From the IMG/VR virus record IMGVR_UViG_3300030202_002856, positions 1-23,046 of that record: DNA of 23,046 nucleotides; one strand, 5' to 3'. The notes below the pieces were generated by a model, which worked only from the letters and a program-made list of their open reading frames with translations, was not told where the DNA came from and did not search any database. This DNA is from a virus. Shown piece by piece: positions 1-8,306 of the stretch. Each line of letters opens with the position of its first letter. Within the stretch, counting starts at the first letter, position 1. The position numbers and the translations under genes are program-made.

Positions 1-2493
1 TTGACCGCCAGCATTACCATTGCCACCGCCAAAAATTGGTAAAACAGCTAATCTAGTTGTAGCTCTTTGTGCTTCCAAATGATCGTAGGTGCCGCCACCA
101 AAATACTTAGAAACAAATCTAGCTTCGGCTTCTATCGTGTAGTAGCCTGACACAGGTACTGTATATATACTACTTCCAACACCGTTTCCTAAGTTGTCGG
201 TGAAAGAGTCAAAGTTATTCCCTGGGTCATACTCCCCAGACATTTGTATATTTAAGCTAGTGTAGAAGCCTCCTTGAGGATTATTACTTATAACTTGATT
301 GTTAATAGGAAATTCACTATAAACAAAAGGATCTTCTGCAGTACCTTCACCACCTTCCTCGCCGCTCAAAATTGAGAAGTCTCTATAGTCAGTGTAAGCA
401 CCCATTACGTTTGGTGAATTAACCGTTGATGTATTATTGTCGTGACTATTTTGTCTTACCCTGGTGTTTATATCCGCAATTATAAGGTTGTGAGAATGAT
501 CTAAAAGATCGTAATCTTGAGTATAGTTACCATACATTAACCTATTGGCCTGTATTTCTTGAGCCACTGCTTTTTTAGGAACAGCATCGAAAACTCTCGT
601 CTGCTGGTCAGTTGGCAATGTGAAACCAAAAACTTTTTCTTTTATTTCAAACGATATGACATCCCAACCGCTAGCATCTATATTACTGAAGTCTCCTAGG
701 CCTCTAAGGACATAATCGCTAGTATGGCCTTCGTTACAATCAACTGTCTTAAACGAGTACATATTATCCGACTTTTGTGACTTAAATATAAGTTGAATTT
801 TTACTACGTCTCTAGGCGTGTGGTCGTGCACATAGTCAAATACTTCTATCTTATCTGCTCTATTTGCCATACCTAAGTTAAAGCCGTCTCTAGCTTGGTA
901 AGAGTAGTCTCCAGCAATAAATGCGGCTGGGGTAAAAGGAGCAAAAGCTGAGAATTCGCCATCTGTGTAGGCGTATCTATAAGAAAATCTTATAAAATCT
1001 CTATCGTATAATTTATCTTTATTAACAGTTCTAGCAAACCAATTCTCGTCACCTTGATTAAGGTTATAATCTACTCCGCTATCTAAATCGTTGAGGTTAG
1101 TATTTATATCTGTAATTCTATGTATGGTATAGTATCCGGCGCCAGGCCCAGGATTGTCACCGAAAACATCTACTACTTTTACACTTATCGTAGTGCTACT
1201 ATCTTGTCCTGTTAGTTCTATTATTTGATTCACCTCCCATGGTGCATCTAAAGGAGTCTGCGGTTGTATATAAATGTTAGTGTTTGCTTGGTACAGTTGG
1301 TCACTGCTATTAGTGAAAGCCCAAGGGCCATAAACTTGATTTCCTGTAATATCATTGTTTTCAGCACCCCAAACTAGTATTTCTTGAAGATTAGCTCCTG
1401 ATTGTCCTCTAGGTATAGCTCTAGGTGAAAGATCTGGGTTTGGTTTAAGAACAGTTATATGCTCTTCTTTAAGGTAGTCTCTAGCATATAAACGTTTGTT
1501 TTTCTCAATAACTAAAAGAGTGTGTGAGTTTAGTCCAATACTTGGATTACCAGCTATAGATCTTTTTATATTTATTTTTTTCGGCTCTGTTCTGCCGTCT
1601 GTAAAAAACAAAAAATCTCCTATAACATTGATAGCGCTTATGTAAGAGTTTTTAGGCGTTCTTGTAACTAATGGGTAGTCTGTGTTTTGCTCTAACTCAG
1701 AAGAACTTCCAGGATTAAAATTTAAAATTCTTTCTTCGCTAAATTTAAGCACAACACCCGCATCAGACATTGCTTGAGTGAACAGGCCTTGTTGATCGTA
1801 TATTTCAGTACAAACGATATTACACGTGCCTACTAACCCGCCTAAAGTAATAGATTTTACAAATATTTTATTTTGCGCGCCATAAACATCATTACCAGCA
1901 ATATCTATAGCTTGAACTCTCATGCCAACTCTTACACCTTGTATCGATGAAAAACTTGGAGAACCGTCAAGATTAGAGTATAAGTATGAATCTCTAGTAA
2001 AGCTATATATAGTTGTAGTGCTATCACCTGGAAATCTAGGTCTACGTCTAACCTCATACAAATCCCTAACTACAAGTTTAGTTTCTGTCAAATCAGGATT
2101 AGATTTGTGAGGTTTAATTTGCCATATAGCGTCAGATTTTTGTCCAAGTAAAACGTTTACAGGTCCTTGATCAAGTTCTATTATAGTGTTAGCAAGATCA
2201 CTATCTTTTGCTACAAAATTATACACGTGATTATTTTCTTCATCAGAGTAAACACCTACTGTTTGAGATGTTGTTGATTGCTTATATATTAATTCTGATA
2301 TAAAACCATATTGTAATCCTTGGCGCTGCCACCAGCTATTGCCTCTCAAGGTTTGAGCAGATCCAACATCACTATCATCTGAAGTAGTTATTTCTATGTT
2401 TAAAGCGTCTCTATACTCTCCATTAGGAACTAATCTTTCATCAAGATCTTTGTTCATCTTCCCTTTAAGAAAATTTCTTTTTAACTCAGCCAT
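1..2493 (-). CDS. Tail stabilisation / muzzle-like structural protein (3' end beyond window)
   Basis: The frame is open for 831 codons from ATG at 2493 to the left edge, with no stop in any of the codons I checked, so the C-terminus is missing. The N-terminus contains MNKDLDERLVPNGEYRDALN and then a DSDVGSAQTLRGN stretch. I recall this pattern from large structural proteins of marine and crAss-like phages, annotated as stabilisation proteins related to P22 gp10. Much of the remainder reads as beta-rich repeats. Near the edge (about 115-175) SIYTVPVSGYYTIEAEA resembles a C1q/TNF-like jelly roll, which would suit an exposed tail surface. It starts 3 bases after the adaptor gene, as expected for the last part of a head-tail connector operon. 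The family call is firm; the exact position in the virion is inferred. Confidence 0.75.
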   Translation of the reverse strand, partial: MAELKRNFLKGKMNKDLDERLVPNGEYRDALNIEITTSDDSDVGSAQTLRGNSWWQRQGLQYGFISELIYKQSTTSQTVGVYSDEENNHVYNFVAKDSDLANTIIELDQGPVNVLLGQKSDAIWQIKPHKSNPDLTETKLVVRDLYEVRRRPRFPGDSTTTIYSFTRDSYLYSNLDGSPSFSSIQGVRVGMRVQAIDIAGNDVYGAQNKIFVKSITLGGLVGTCNIVCTEIYDQQGLFTQAMSDAGVVLKFSEERILNFNPGSSSELEQNTDYPLVTRTPKNSYISAINVIGDFLFFTDGRTEPKKINIKRSIAGNPSIGLNSHTLLVIEKNKRLYARDYLKEEHITVLKPNPDLSPRAIPRGQSGANLQEILVWGAENNDITGNQVYGPWAFTNSSDQLYQANTNIYIQPQTPLDAPWEVNQIIELTGQDSSTTISVKVVDVFGDNPGPGAGYYTIHRITDINTNLNDLDSGVDYNLNQGDENWFARTVNKDKLYDRDFIRFSYRYAYTDGEFSAFAPFTPAAFIAGDYSYQARDGFNLGMANRADKIEVFDYVHDHTPRDVVKIQLIFKSQKSDNMYSFKTVDCNEGHTSDYVLRGLGDFSNIDASGWDVISFEIKEKVFGFTLPTDQQTRVFDAVPKKAVAQEIQANRLMYGNYTQDYDLLDHSHNLIIADINTRVRQNSHDNNTSTVNSPNVMGAYTDYRDFSILSGEEGGEGTAEDPFVYSEFPINNQVISNNPQGGFYTSLNIQMSGEYDPGNNFDSFTDNLGNGVGSSIYTVPVSGYYTIEAEARFVSKYFGGGTYDHLEAQRATTRLAVLPIFGGGNGNAGGQ

Positions 2494-2496
2494 TCA

Positions 2497-3369
2497 CTAA
2501 TGTTTTATTTGTTTGCTTTTACCTCTTAATACTTGAGTTATTTCTTCAATTTTTATATTAGATAATCTTAACTTAGCTTGACGTTTTGTTGCTCTAGCTT
2601 CTTTCTTCAACCTATTAACTAAGTTGACTGACATATTAGCTCTTGTAGAAACTATAGAATAAGCTATGTGCTTGTATAGTGCTTCTTCAGCAAACTTATG
2701 TACTTGCATTTCGGCATCAGTTCCTAAACTGTCACTTATATACTTCAATATTATAGTAACACCAGAAAGATTTGAACTAAAATGTATTTTACCTCTTAAT
2801 TCATCTATATAGAAAGATCCATTAGTTTGAGCAAATTGAGGATCTAAACCAAATCTTTGACCTAAATTATAATCTATTATATCATCATCGTAGTCAAAAT
2901 CATCTTGAGTACTTTCAGATGGTTGACTAGACTGATAATTAGTCCAAGTATCTGAATCAGATGTTTGTATTTCATTATTACTAAACGTGTAGCTACCGTC
3001 AGCACCTTGTGTTATTTTTTCTGGATTACTACTAACTCTAGCTGGATATATAACGTGTTCTATGCCGGCTCCATCTGACCAAGTCAATTTAACGTAGTTA
3101 ACATAGTCTTGAGGCAAAGTCATCTGTAGTGTTGTTGGAACAGATATTTCAAAAGCTTTTGTTGATTTAAACGTATCAAAGCTAAACTCTTGTAATCCTC
3201 TTTTCGCATGAAAAACTACATCTGTTCTTTTTATCTTACTTATTATCTTATCTTCTCCAACGTATGCTATTATAAATTGATCAATAACATCTTTTAAAGA
3301 AGTAAATTGATAACCACCTAAGTTGTTACCTCCGTAATACGCACTACCTGTTTCGTTAATTAAAGGCAT
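2497..3369 (-). CDS. Head-tail adaptor / ring protein (P22 gp4-like)
   Basis: This 290-aa protein has an N-terminal helical region (about residues 24-70, SLKDVIDQFIIAYVGEDKI and KIKRTDVVFHAKRGLQEFS). A beta region follows with PQDYVNYVKLTWSDG near residues 86-100. There is an acidic linker around 150-165, and a basic helical C-terminus (about 245-290) rich in Lys and Arg. This arrangement is typical of podovirus adaptor proteins that bind below the portal and make a dodecameric ring. It lies between the ring protein (3-base gap) and the stabilisation protein (3-base gap), the usual place for connectors. The structural role is inferred from order and sequence style; no catalytic motif is present. 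Confidence 0.7.
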   Translation of the reverse strand: MPLINETGSAYYGGNNLGGYQFTSLKDVIDQFIIAYVGEDKIISKIKRTDVVFHAKRGLQEFSFDTFKSTKAFEISVPTTLQMTLPQDYVNYVKLTWSDGAGIEHVIYPARVSSNPEKITQGADGSYTFSNNEIQTSDSDTWTNYQSSQPSESTQDDFDYDDDIIDYNLGQRFGLDPQFAQTNGSFYIDELRGKIHFSSNLSGVTIILKYISDSLGTDAEMQVHKFAEEALYKHIAYSIVSTRANMSVNLVNRLKKEARATKRQAKLRLSNIKIEEITQVLRGKSKQIKH

Positions 3370-3372
3370 ATA

Positions 3373-4545
3373 TTATGATTTTTCTTGTTGAACTTCTTTG
3401 TTATCTTTGCCTGTAGCAAATCCTTGTATATCTTGTTTCTGCATAGCTACACCTGCTATTTCTAGAATTTTATTAACTAGCGTAACTTCTTCAGATGGAT
3501 GAAGCATAAAGTTCACCGCGTTAGCACTATTAAATATAGCTTTTTCATTAACTATGTTATACGCCCAGTTTACTCTTCTTGGTTTTATTATATAATTTAC
3601 TGATAAATTACCTTGAGTTAAAGATGAAGGGTATATTGATAAAGATCTATCTTGTTGAACGTACGCAGGGCTTATTTCATCAGGCTTTGTTAAAGCTGAT
3701 GAGTTTACATATATAAGCTCGTTAGGCAAAAGTCTTTGCAACTCAACAAACCTTCCAGTTGAATCTGTGTAAAGAACACTTCCAAGTCTATATATATCAT
3801 CAGCGGTAGATATTAAAACCTTTTTACCAGTAACTTCCTTAACAGACACATTAGAAAAAACAGCAAAATCTGCAGTGTTATTTACCATATTTGCATGTAG
3901 TGTCAAGTTTGTCGACGCTGCAACAGCGGAAAAGTATAACACTAACGAGAAAGATCCTTGGCCTGGTAAAGCTATATTAGAAACTGAACCCCCAAAACTA
4001 ATAAAAGAATTTGAATTTGGTTGTGTTAAACTAGCGTTAACTTGAGATGTGTCTACAGTCGCAACGACTTTATATAAAGTGCCAGCTACAGTATCTACGG
4101 CCTGAGTAGAGCTTGTTCCAGTGGCATCTTCGTCGTTGTTAAGTTGAATACCAACTAAACCATCAACGTTATAACTGGCTTGACTACCACCTGAGCCCGC
4201 GTCTAACGCCCAGTTAGCAAGTCCAGAGCTAAAATCACCGTTTGTAACTAATTCACTTCCGAATGTAGCTGCGTAAGCTGGATTATTTGTTGTAGTTAGA
4301 TTTACTTCTTGAAGCTTGTTAAATACAGATGTTTTTTCATTTATAACATCTAGCATGTCAGAATACTCAGTATCATTCCCGTGTAGTCTGCCAAATTGGT
4401 TGATGTCGTAGAAGTATTGATCGAATATTTCTAACTGAGCTTGATTAGCAAATAAATTGAATTCTTGAGGCGTTACATAGCCTCTTTGTTCTTTGTTGGC
4501 GATTGCCAAAACTCTTTGATATATTGTATCTATGCTTATCGCCAT
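3373..4545 (-). CDS. Ring/tail adaptor protein with inserted CBM-like domain
   Basis: This 390-aa protein has a helical adaptor N-terminus (residues 1-94, with YVTPQEFNLFANQAQLEIFD). A second adaptor half (about 239-390) contains DDIYRLGSVLYTDSTGRFVE and PSSLTQGNLSVNYIIKPRRV. Both halves resemble connector proteins of marine and crAss-like podoviruses. Between them, about residues 95-238, sits a separate beta-sandwich that begins ELVTNGDFSSGLANWALDAG, the opening typical of CBM4/9-type carbohydrate-binding modules. The insert has no such place in a plain adaptor, which would be near 250 aa without it. GC content by hand count is 84/180 in the insert (4081-4260), against 32/120 (3541-3660) and 44/120 (4381-4500) in the flanks, suggesting later acquisition. 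Known adaptors build rings at the portal; display of the inserted domain outward is inference. Confidence 0.75.
   Translation of the reverse strand: MAISIDTIYQRVLAIANKEQRGYVTPQEFNLFANQAQLEIFDQYFYDINQFGRLHGNDTEYSDMLDVINEKTSVFNKLQEVNLTTTNNPAYAATFGSELVTNGDFSSGLANWALDAGSGGSQASYNVDGLVGIQLNNDEDATGTSSTQAVDTVAGTLYKVVATVDTSQVNASLTQPNSNSFISFGGSVSNIALPGQGSFSLVLYFSAVAASTNLTLHANMVNNTADFAVFSNVSVKEVTGKKVLISTADDIYRLGSVLYTDSTGRFVELQRLLPNELIYVNSSALTKPDEISPAYVQQDRSLSIYPSSLTQGNLSVNYIIKPRRVNWAYNIVNEKAIFNSANAVNFMLHPSEEVTLVNKILEIAGVAMQKQDIQGFATGKDNKEVQQEKS
3832..4263 (-). other. CBM4/9-like domain inserted in the ring protein
   Basis: Approximate limits of the extra domain, residues 95-238 of the 390-aa ring protein. 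It opens with the NGDF...GLANW signature, alternates short hydrophobic strands with Ser/Thr/Asn-rich turns, and closes with FAVFSNVSVKEV, as CBM4/9-like sandwiches often do. The reading frame continues without a break on both sides. The domain call rests on pattern recognition only. Confidence 0.6.
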
Positions 4546-4561
4546 TTATTTATATTTTTAT

Positions 4562-4602
4562 TATAGATGTTGAGCCACCTGAATAGGTGACCCAACTCTA
4601 TA
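4562..4602 (-). promoter_or_regulatory. Long imperfect hairpin between two genes
   Basis: The arms TATAGA (4562-4567) and TCTATA (4597-4602) pair, followed by GTTG with CAAC and an inner CACCT/AGGTG stem (4576-4580, 4585-4589) around a GAAT loop. It fills most of the 66-base gap between the 292-aa gene and the ring-protein gene. On the minus strand no U-run follows it, so it is not a typical terminator. An RNA processing or stability element is possible. Confidence 0.35.
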
Positions 4603-4611
4603 AATAATCAC

Positions 4612-5490
4612 TTAGTTTAACCGCTTTTCAATATTGGAGTATATCTCCATACCTTCGTCAGTTTTAAACCATTGTGCCAAAGCAGAATAAGGGTGCTCGT
4701 CAAATGGCACGGTCATTAACTTTCTGTCATTAGAAGCCCAGTTAAAAGTTCTTTGATCTGAAGATAATTTTATTATACCCATCTCAGTTGCTCTAATACC
4801 AAAGTTTCTAAGAATAACATTTTCATCATTAGCTAATTCTAAGAATAATTTAGGATTTTTCTTAGCATATAGTAACAAATCTCTTCTTAGCTCCTTAGAA
4901 CTCATGTCTGAGACCTTAGATCCAATCTCTACTCTCATAATAGCCTCAGCCATATCAATATCTATAGATTTAGCAGCTGTTAGCGCTTCTATTTCCATTT
5001 CTAACACTTCTATTTCACTAGCAGCATTAGCTACTGGTTTTTCCTCATAAAACATTGAATCTCTATCCGGGTGATATAAAGAAAGTAGTTTCTGTAAAAC
5101 TGTTTTTTCTTTCCCAACAATTAACATACCGTTTCTAAAGATAATATGTTCTAATCTTTGGTCTCCTTTCATTTCGTCTACAAACACTGTTTTTTGGTTT
5201 TGACAATATTTAAGCTCTCTTTCGTAGCCTTGCTCTTCATCAAACCAATGGATGTTTGCCGACTTTATAGATCTTGATAAAGGTTTTTTACCACCTTTCA
5301 ATCTATATATTCTGTCTTTCATTTCCCAACCATCATTAAGAGTTTTGTATTTTTTCTCTACTCTTTTTGGTTTTTCTTTAACGACAGGTGTTTCTTCAAT
5401 AGCTACTTCTTCAACAGCTATTGGTTTCATTTCGTTAGTAGCTTTTACTTCAGGTGCTACTTCAACCTTCTTTGTTTGCTTTTTAGCCAT
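4612..5490 (-). CDS. Conserved phage structural-region protein, function unknown
   Basis: This 292-aa protein lies directly after the capsid gene and its terminator. The first 50 residues are low complexity, rich in Lys, Glu and Val. The core opens with DRIYRLKGGKKPLSRSIKSA and continues with a WFDEEQGYERELKY segment, then KGDQRLEHIIFRNGMLIV and KTVLQKLLSLYHPDRD. A helical segment at about 155-205 may form a coiled coil, and the C-terminus contains NFGIRATEMGIIKL. I recall this pattern from many marine phage genomes beside the capsid gene, but no function is known to me. Position suggests a virion or head-assembly protein. No enzymatic motif or membrane segment is visible. Its ATG follows an AT-only leader (ATATTATG) without a Shine-Dalgarno. 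Confidence 0.7.
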   Translation of the reverse strand: MAKKQTKKVEVAPEVKATNEMKPIAVEEVAIEETPVVKEKPKRVEKKYKTLNDGWEMKDRIYRLKGGKKPLSRSIKSANIHWFDEEQGYERELKYCQNQKTVFVDEMKGDQRLEHIIFRNGMLIVGKEKTVLQKLLSLYHPDRDSMFYEEKPVANAASEIEVLEMEIEALTAAKSIDIDMAEAIMRVEIGSKVSDMSSKELRRDLLLYAKKNPKLFLELANDENVILRNFGIRATEMGIIKLSSDQRTFNWASNDRKLMTVPFDEHPYSALAQWFKTDEGMEIYSNIEKRLN

Positions 5491-5500
5491 AATATAATAT

Positions 5501-5547
5501 AATAAAAAATTAATAAAAAACTACCCCACCCGAAGGCAGGGTAGTTT
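5501..5547 (-). terminator. Strong intrinsic terminator after the major capsid gene
   Basis: On the minus strand a 13-bp stem pairs 5535-5547 with 5518-5530 (eleven Watson-Crick pairs and two G-U wobbles). It is closed by a UUCG tetraloop (5531-5534) and followed by TTTTTTATTAATTTTTT. It begins 15 bases after the capsid stop codon. This is a textbook rho-independent terminator and would cap the capsid transcript. Confidence 0.9.
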
Positions 5548-5561
5548 GAAAATCAGTATTT

Positions 5562-7058
5562 CTACTGCATTAACATAAAGTTGTTAGCACCTTGAGTAAC
5601 TAAACATCTTTCTGATAAGTAGTGAACTTGCATTGCATCAAGTGCAGATGTAGTAGCACCTACAGAACCAGTAACCCAAGTTTTCATTTTTCGGTTATCA
5701 GTTTGAGAAGCTCTATAACGTACGTGTAAGAAAGGACGTTTCATGTTCTTTCCTAAAGCTTGATCATAAACAGAAGATACACCAGCTGGTATAATCATAC
5801 CACGGATAGCTGCGCTACCTGCTCTATCATTAATACCACCACGAGTAGAAGCATCGTTTAGATATTTCATGTCAGACTTATAGAAGTCGTAAGATCCTCT
5901 ACGGAATCCAGAAAAACCTAAGTTTAATGCCATATCTTCAGAGTTGTCGAATACTCCGTAAGAAGTACCACCAGCACCGTAAGAATTCATAGAAGCTAAC
6001 ATATCGTCAATAGCCAAGCTTGTAGCACGGTTAACAAACATCATGTTTTCTTCAATAGCACCTTGACGATCGAATTCAGCTAAGATAGCGTCAAATTCAG
6101 CTAAGTCAGTAGCAGGGTTAATACCTGTAACACCAGAAGTAACATTACCTCTTGAAGTGATAGCAGCGAATAAACCTTCAGTACCAGCGTTAGTGCCAGC
6201 ATCAGCAGCGCCTCTAATCTGACCGTTATCACCGAAACCAATTAAAGATGCAGCAACTGTTCTCTCAGCTTCTAACATAGACATCTCTAAGTAATCAGTG
6301 AAACGAGCACGAGTATCGCCCTCAGCTTTCAAGTACCAGAAGTAACCGTTTTGACCTTCTTCGCCAGAAACTTCAACCCAACCAATTTGAGAAGCATCAG
6401 ATCCAGAGATCTCGTAGTAATCCTTCATTATGATTGGCTTGTTAGAGAAAGATCTGAAAGTAGGTGTCAAAGCTGTTCTTTTGTCAGCTTCAAAAGTACC
6501 AGTGTTATCAGTGTATTTCTGACCTTTACCGTACTCAGAACCTACAACTAATAATGTTGCTGTACCATCAGCTAAAGCTGAAGCCGCTGAACCGTAAGGC
6601 TCAAAGCTTACAACAGCAGATTCTGGAGTTTCAACGATTAACGCTCTCTCTACAGTACCAGCTTGTGCAATTAATACAACGTCGTTAGTTCTAATACCGT
6701 GACTAGCCACAGCAAAACCATCACCAGCAATATTTCCGTCAATGTCAGATACTACAGTAAAAGTACCGTTAACATCTCCATCAGCATCAATAGTTCCGAT
6801 ATAAGATAAGTGTAAACGTGATTGTTCAGACCAGACAACTTGATCAGATGTCATAGCCTCTTCAGCACCTACTTGAGCAAGAAATCCTGAGATAGTTCGG
6901 TTTCCGAAAACCTCAGCTTCTTTTTCCATAAGTTCTGGTAAATATTGTTGCGCCCAGTCGTTTCCTGCACCAGACGTAAAATCGATATAGTTGCTAGCAA
7001 GTGTTTGTTGCTGCGGTGCAGCTACACTATTTAACAACGGTCCATTAGTAATTGGCAT
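5562..7058 (-). CDS. Major capsid protein
   Basis: This 498-aa protein forms the icosahedral shell, probably with an HK97 fold. Recognisable segments are the N-terminal arm (LPELMEKEAEVFGNRTISGF), a FSNKPIIMKDYYEISGSDAS segment near residue 205-225, and GDTRARFTDYLEMSMLEAER near 248-267. The C-terminal part has RRGSYDFYKSDMKYLND and a final LSERCLVTQGANNF. I recall the central segments as typical of capsid proteins of uncultured marine phages. It follows the scaffold gene by 23 bases and precedes a strong terminator, as expected for the most abundant virion protein. Its leader shares the 13-mer TTAACTTTAAAAA with the 137-aa virion protein gene. GC content appears higher than in nearby genes. 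No N-terminal pro-domain is obvious. Confidence 0.88.
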   Translation of the reverse strand: MPITNGPLLNSVAAPQQQTLASNYIDFTSGAGNDWAQQYLPELMEKEAEVFGNRTISGFLAQVGAEEAMTSDQVVWSEQSRLHLSYIGTIDADGDVNGTFTVVSDIDGNIAGDGFAVASHGIRTNDVVLIAQAGTVERALIVETPESAVVSFEPYGSAASALADGTATLLVVGSEYGKGQKYTDNTGTFEADKRTALTPTFRSFSNKPIIMKDYYEISGSDASQIGWVEVSGEEGQNGYFWYLKAEGDTRARFTDYLEMSMLEAERTVAASLIGFGDNGQIRGAADAGTNAGTEGLFAAITSRGNVTSGVTGINPATDLAEFDAILAEFDRQGAIEENMMFVNRATSLAIDDMLASMNSYGAGGTSYGVFDNSEDMALNLGFSGFRRGSYDFYKSDMKYLNDASTRGGINDRAGSAAIRGMIIPAGVSSVYDQALGKNMKRPFLHVRYRASQTDNRKMKTWVTGSVGATTSALDAMQVHYLSERCLVTQGANNFMLMQ

Positions 7059-7067
7059 AATTAAATG

Positions 7068-7080
7068 TTTTTAAAGTTAA
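7068..7080 (-). repeat. Leader 13-mer upstream of the capsid gene (copy 1)
   Basis: The minus-strand word TTAACTTTAAAAA lies 9 bases upstream of the capsid ATG. The same 13 bases occur 10 bases upstream of the 137-aa virion gene (18122-18134). It could be a promoter, translation enhancer or chance in AT-rich DNA. Confidence 0.4.
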
Positions 7081-7081
7081 A

Positions 7082-8284
7082 TTATTTTTTGTTTTTAATT
7101 TTAAACTTAAAATCATTGGAATTTTCACCTAACACTCTAACTTTTAAGCCGCCAGCTTCTATTTCACCATGAGCCTGTCTTGGCTTCATGTTTACATTTT
7201 TGCTTTTTGCAACACTCTCCTTGAGAGCATCTGCTTTTCCTTGTTCGTAAAAGTGTTTTGCAACAGCGTCAGGATTCATTGCTGTAAATAAAGATTTGTG
7301 ATAACCCTTAGCATCTGACATCGTATTATCTTCTGCCAAAAACTTTTTGACAAAGTTATTGATGTCGCTTTGAGTATCTTTAACCTTTTCAGCATCCTTT
7401 ACGTTAAACCTATACTTTTTTTCTCCGACGCTATATTCAAAACCTTTGAACTTGTCGTTAAAGACTTCATTAGTCTTTTTGTTAAACTTAAGCTTAGCGT
7501 TTTCTGCTACTTTTTGATTCTCCTTTGATTCCTCGTTATATCGATTAAAGAAGTCCCAAGCTTTTTGCTGTTCAGCTGTTAAGCGTGATCCTGCTTTAAT
7601 CTCATCATAATATTTAGACTTTTGCCCGTCTAAGTAGGCTTTAGCACTGGCAACTTGCTCTTTTAGCGCTATTTTTTTCTTTTTAATATCTTTTTCATCG
7701 TCTACTTCTTCATCAAAGTTAAACTGATCTTCAATTAAAAAATCTATTTCATCAACCGACAGATGCGGTTTTGTTACTTTATAGTACTCTGTTAAAGCAG
7801 TTAAATTGTCTAGCTCAGAGTAATCTCTATTTAAATCAACGTAATCTTGAAGAGAACCACCGGTTTCTTCCATAAAGTCAATTAACTTTTGGATATTTTC
7901 AGGTAGTTCTTCTCCAGTCTCTTTAGCTTCAGATACAGCCTCTTGAACTTCTTCAGCAAGCTCTTTAACTTCCGCTGTTGATTCTTCTGTGATCTCTTCT
8001 AAAACCTCTTCGAGTTCTTGTGTTTCTGCTTGCGGTTGTACGTCTTCTTGCTTATCCGCGGCATCGGTGTCTTCATCGCTTCCAACCACTCCTGCGTCGT
8101 CAGTTCCACTTCCATCAACTTCAGGTTCTGTTGTTTCTTCTTGGGTTTCATTATTATTTATTGGTTTACTTAAGTCAATCTTAATAACGCTGTCGTCTCC
8201 AGCGGATTCAAATTTACTTTCGTCAACTGCTTCAACAGTTTCTTTTTGTGTAGTTTCTTCAACTACGTTTTCATTTTCTTCCAT
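7082..8284 (-). CDS. Scaffolding-like protein between portal and capsid genes
   Basis: This 400-aa protein has the composition of a capsid scaffold. Residues 1-130 are strongly acidic and probably disordered or coiled (long runs of Glu/Asp). The middle (about 130-330) is helical and charged (EVDDEKDIKKKKIALKEQVA). The C-terminus is basic and ends in KFKIKNKK, where scaffolds usually bind the capsid protein. Its place between portal and capsid genes is the standard one. Residues 24-31 (KFESAGDD) match KFESAGND near the portal C-terminus, a shared motif discussed separately. Scaffold assembly guides procapsid formation and the protein is normally lost or cleaved before DNA fills the head. The call rests on position and composition. 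Confidence 0.7.
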   Translation of the reverse strand: MEENENVVEETTQKETVEAVDESKFESAGDDSVIKIDLSKPINNNETQEETTEPEVDGSGTDDAGVVGSDEDTDAADKQEDVQPQAETQELEEVLEEITEESTAEVKELAEEVQEAVSEAKETGEELPENIQKLIDFMEETGGSLQDYVDLNRDYSELDNLTALTEYYKVTKPHLSVDEIDFLIEDQFNFDEEVDDEKDIKKKKIALKEQVASAKAYLDGQKSKYYDEIKAGSRLTAEQQKAWDFFNRYNEESKENQKVAENAKLKFNKKTNEVFNDKFKGFEYSVGEKKYRFNVKDAEKVKDTQSDINNFVKKFLAEDNTMSDAKGYHKSLFTAMNPDAVAKHFYEQGKADALKESVAKSKNVNMKPRQAHGEIEAGGLKVRVLGENSNDFKFKIKNKK

Positions 8285-8306
8285 AATATAAAATATAAAT
8301 TAGTAA

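Noticed and set aside
1922-2110. 62-codon plus-strand frame
   Set aside because: It lies antisense to the continuous stabilisation-protein frame.
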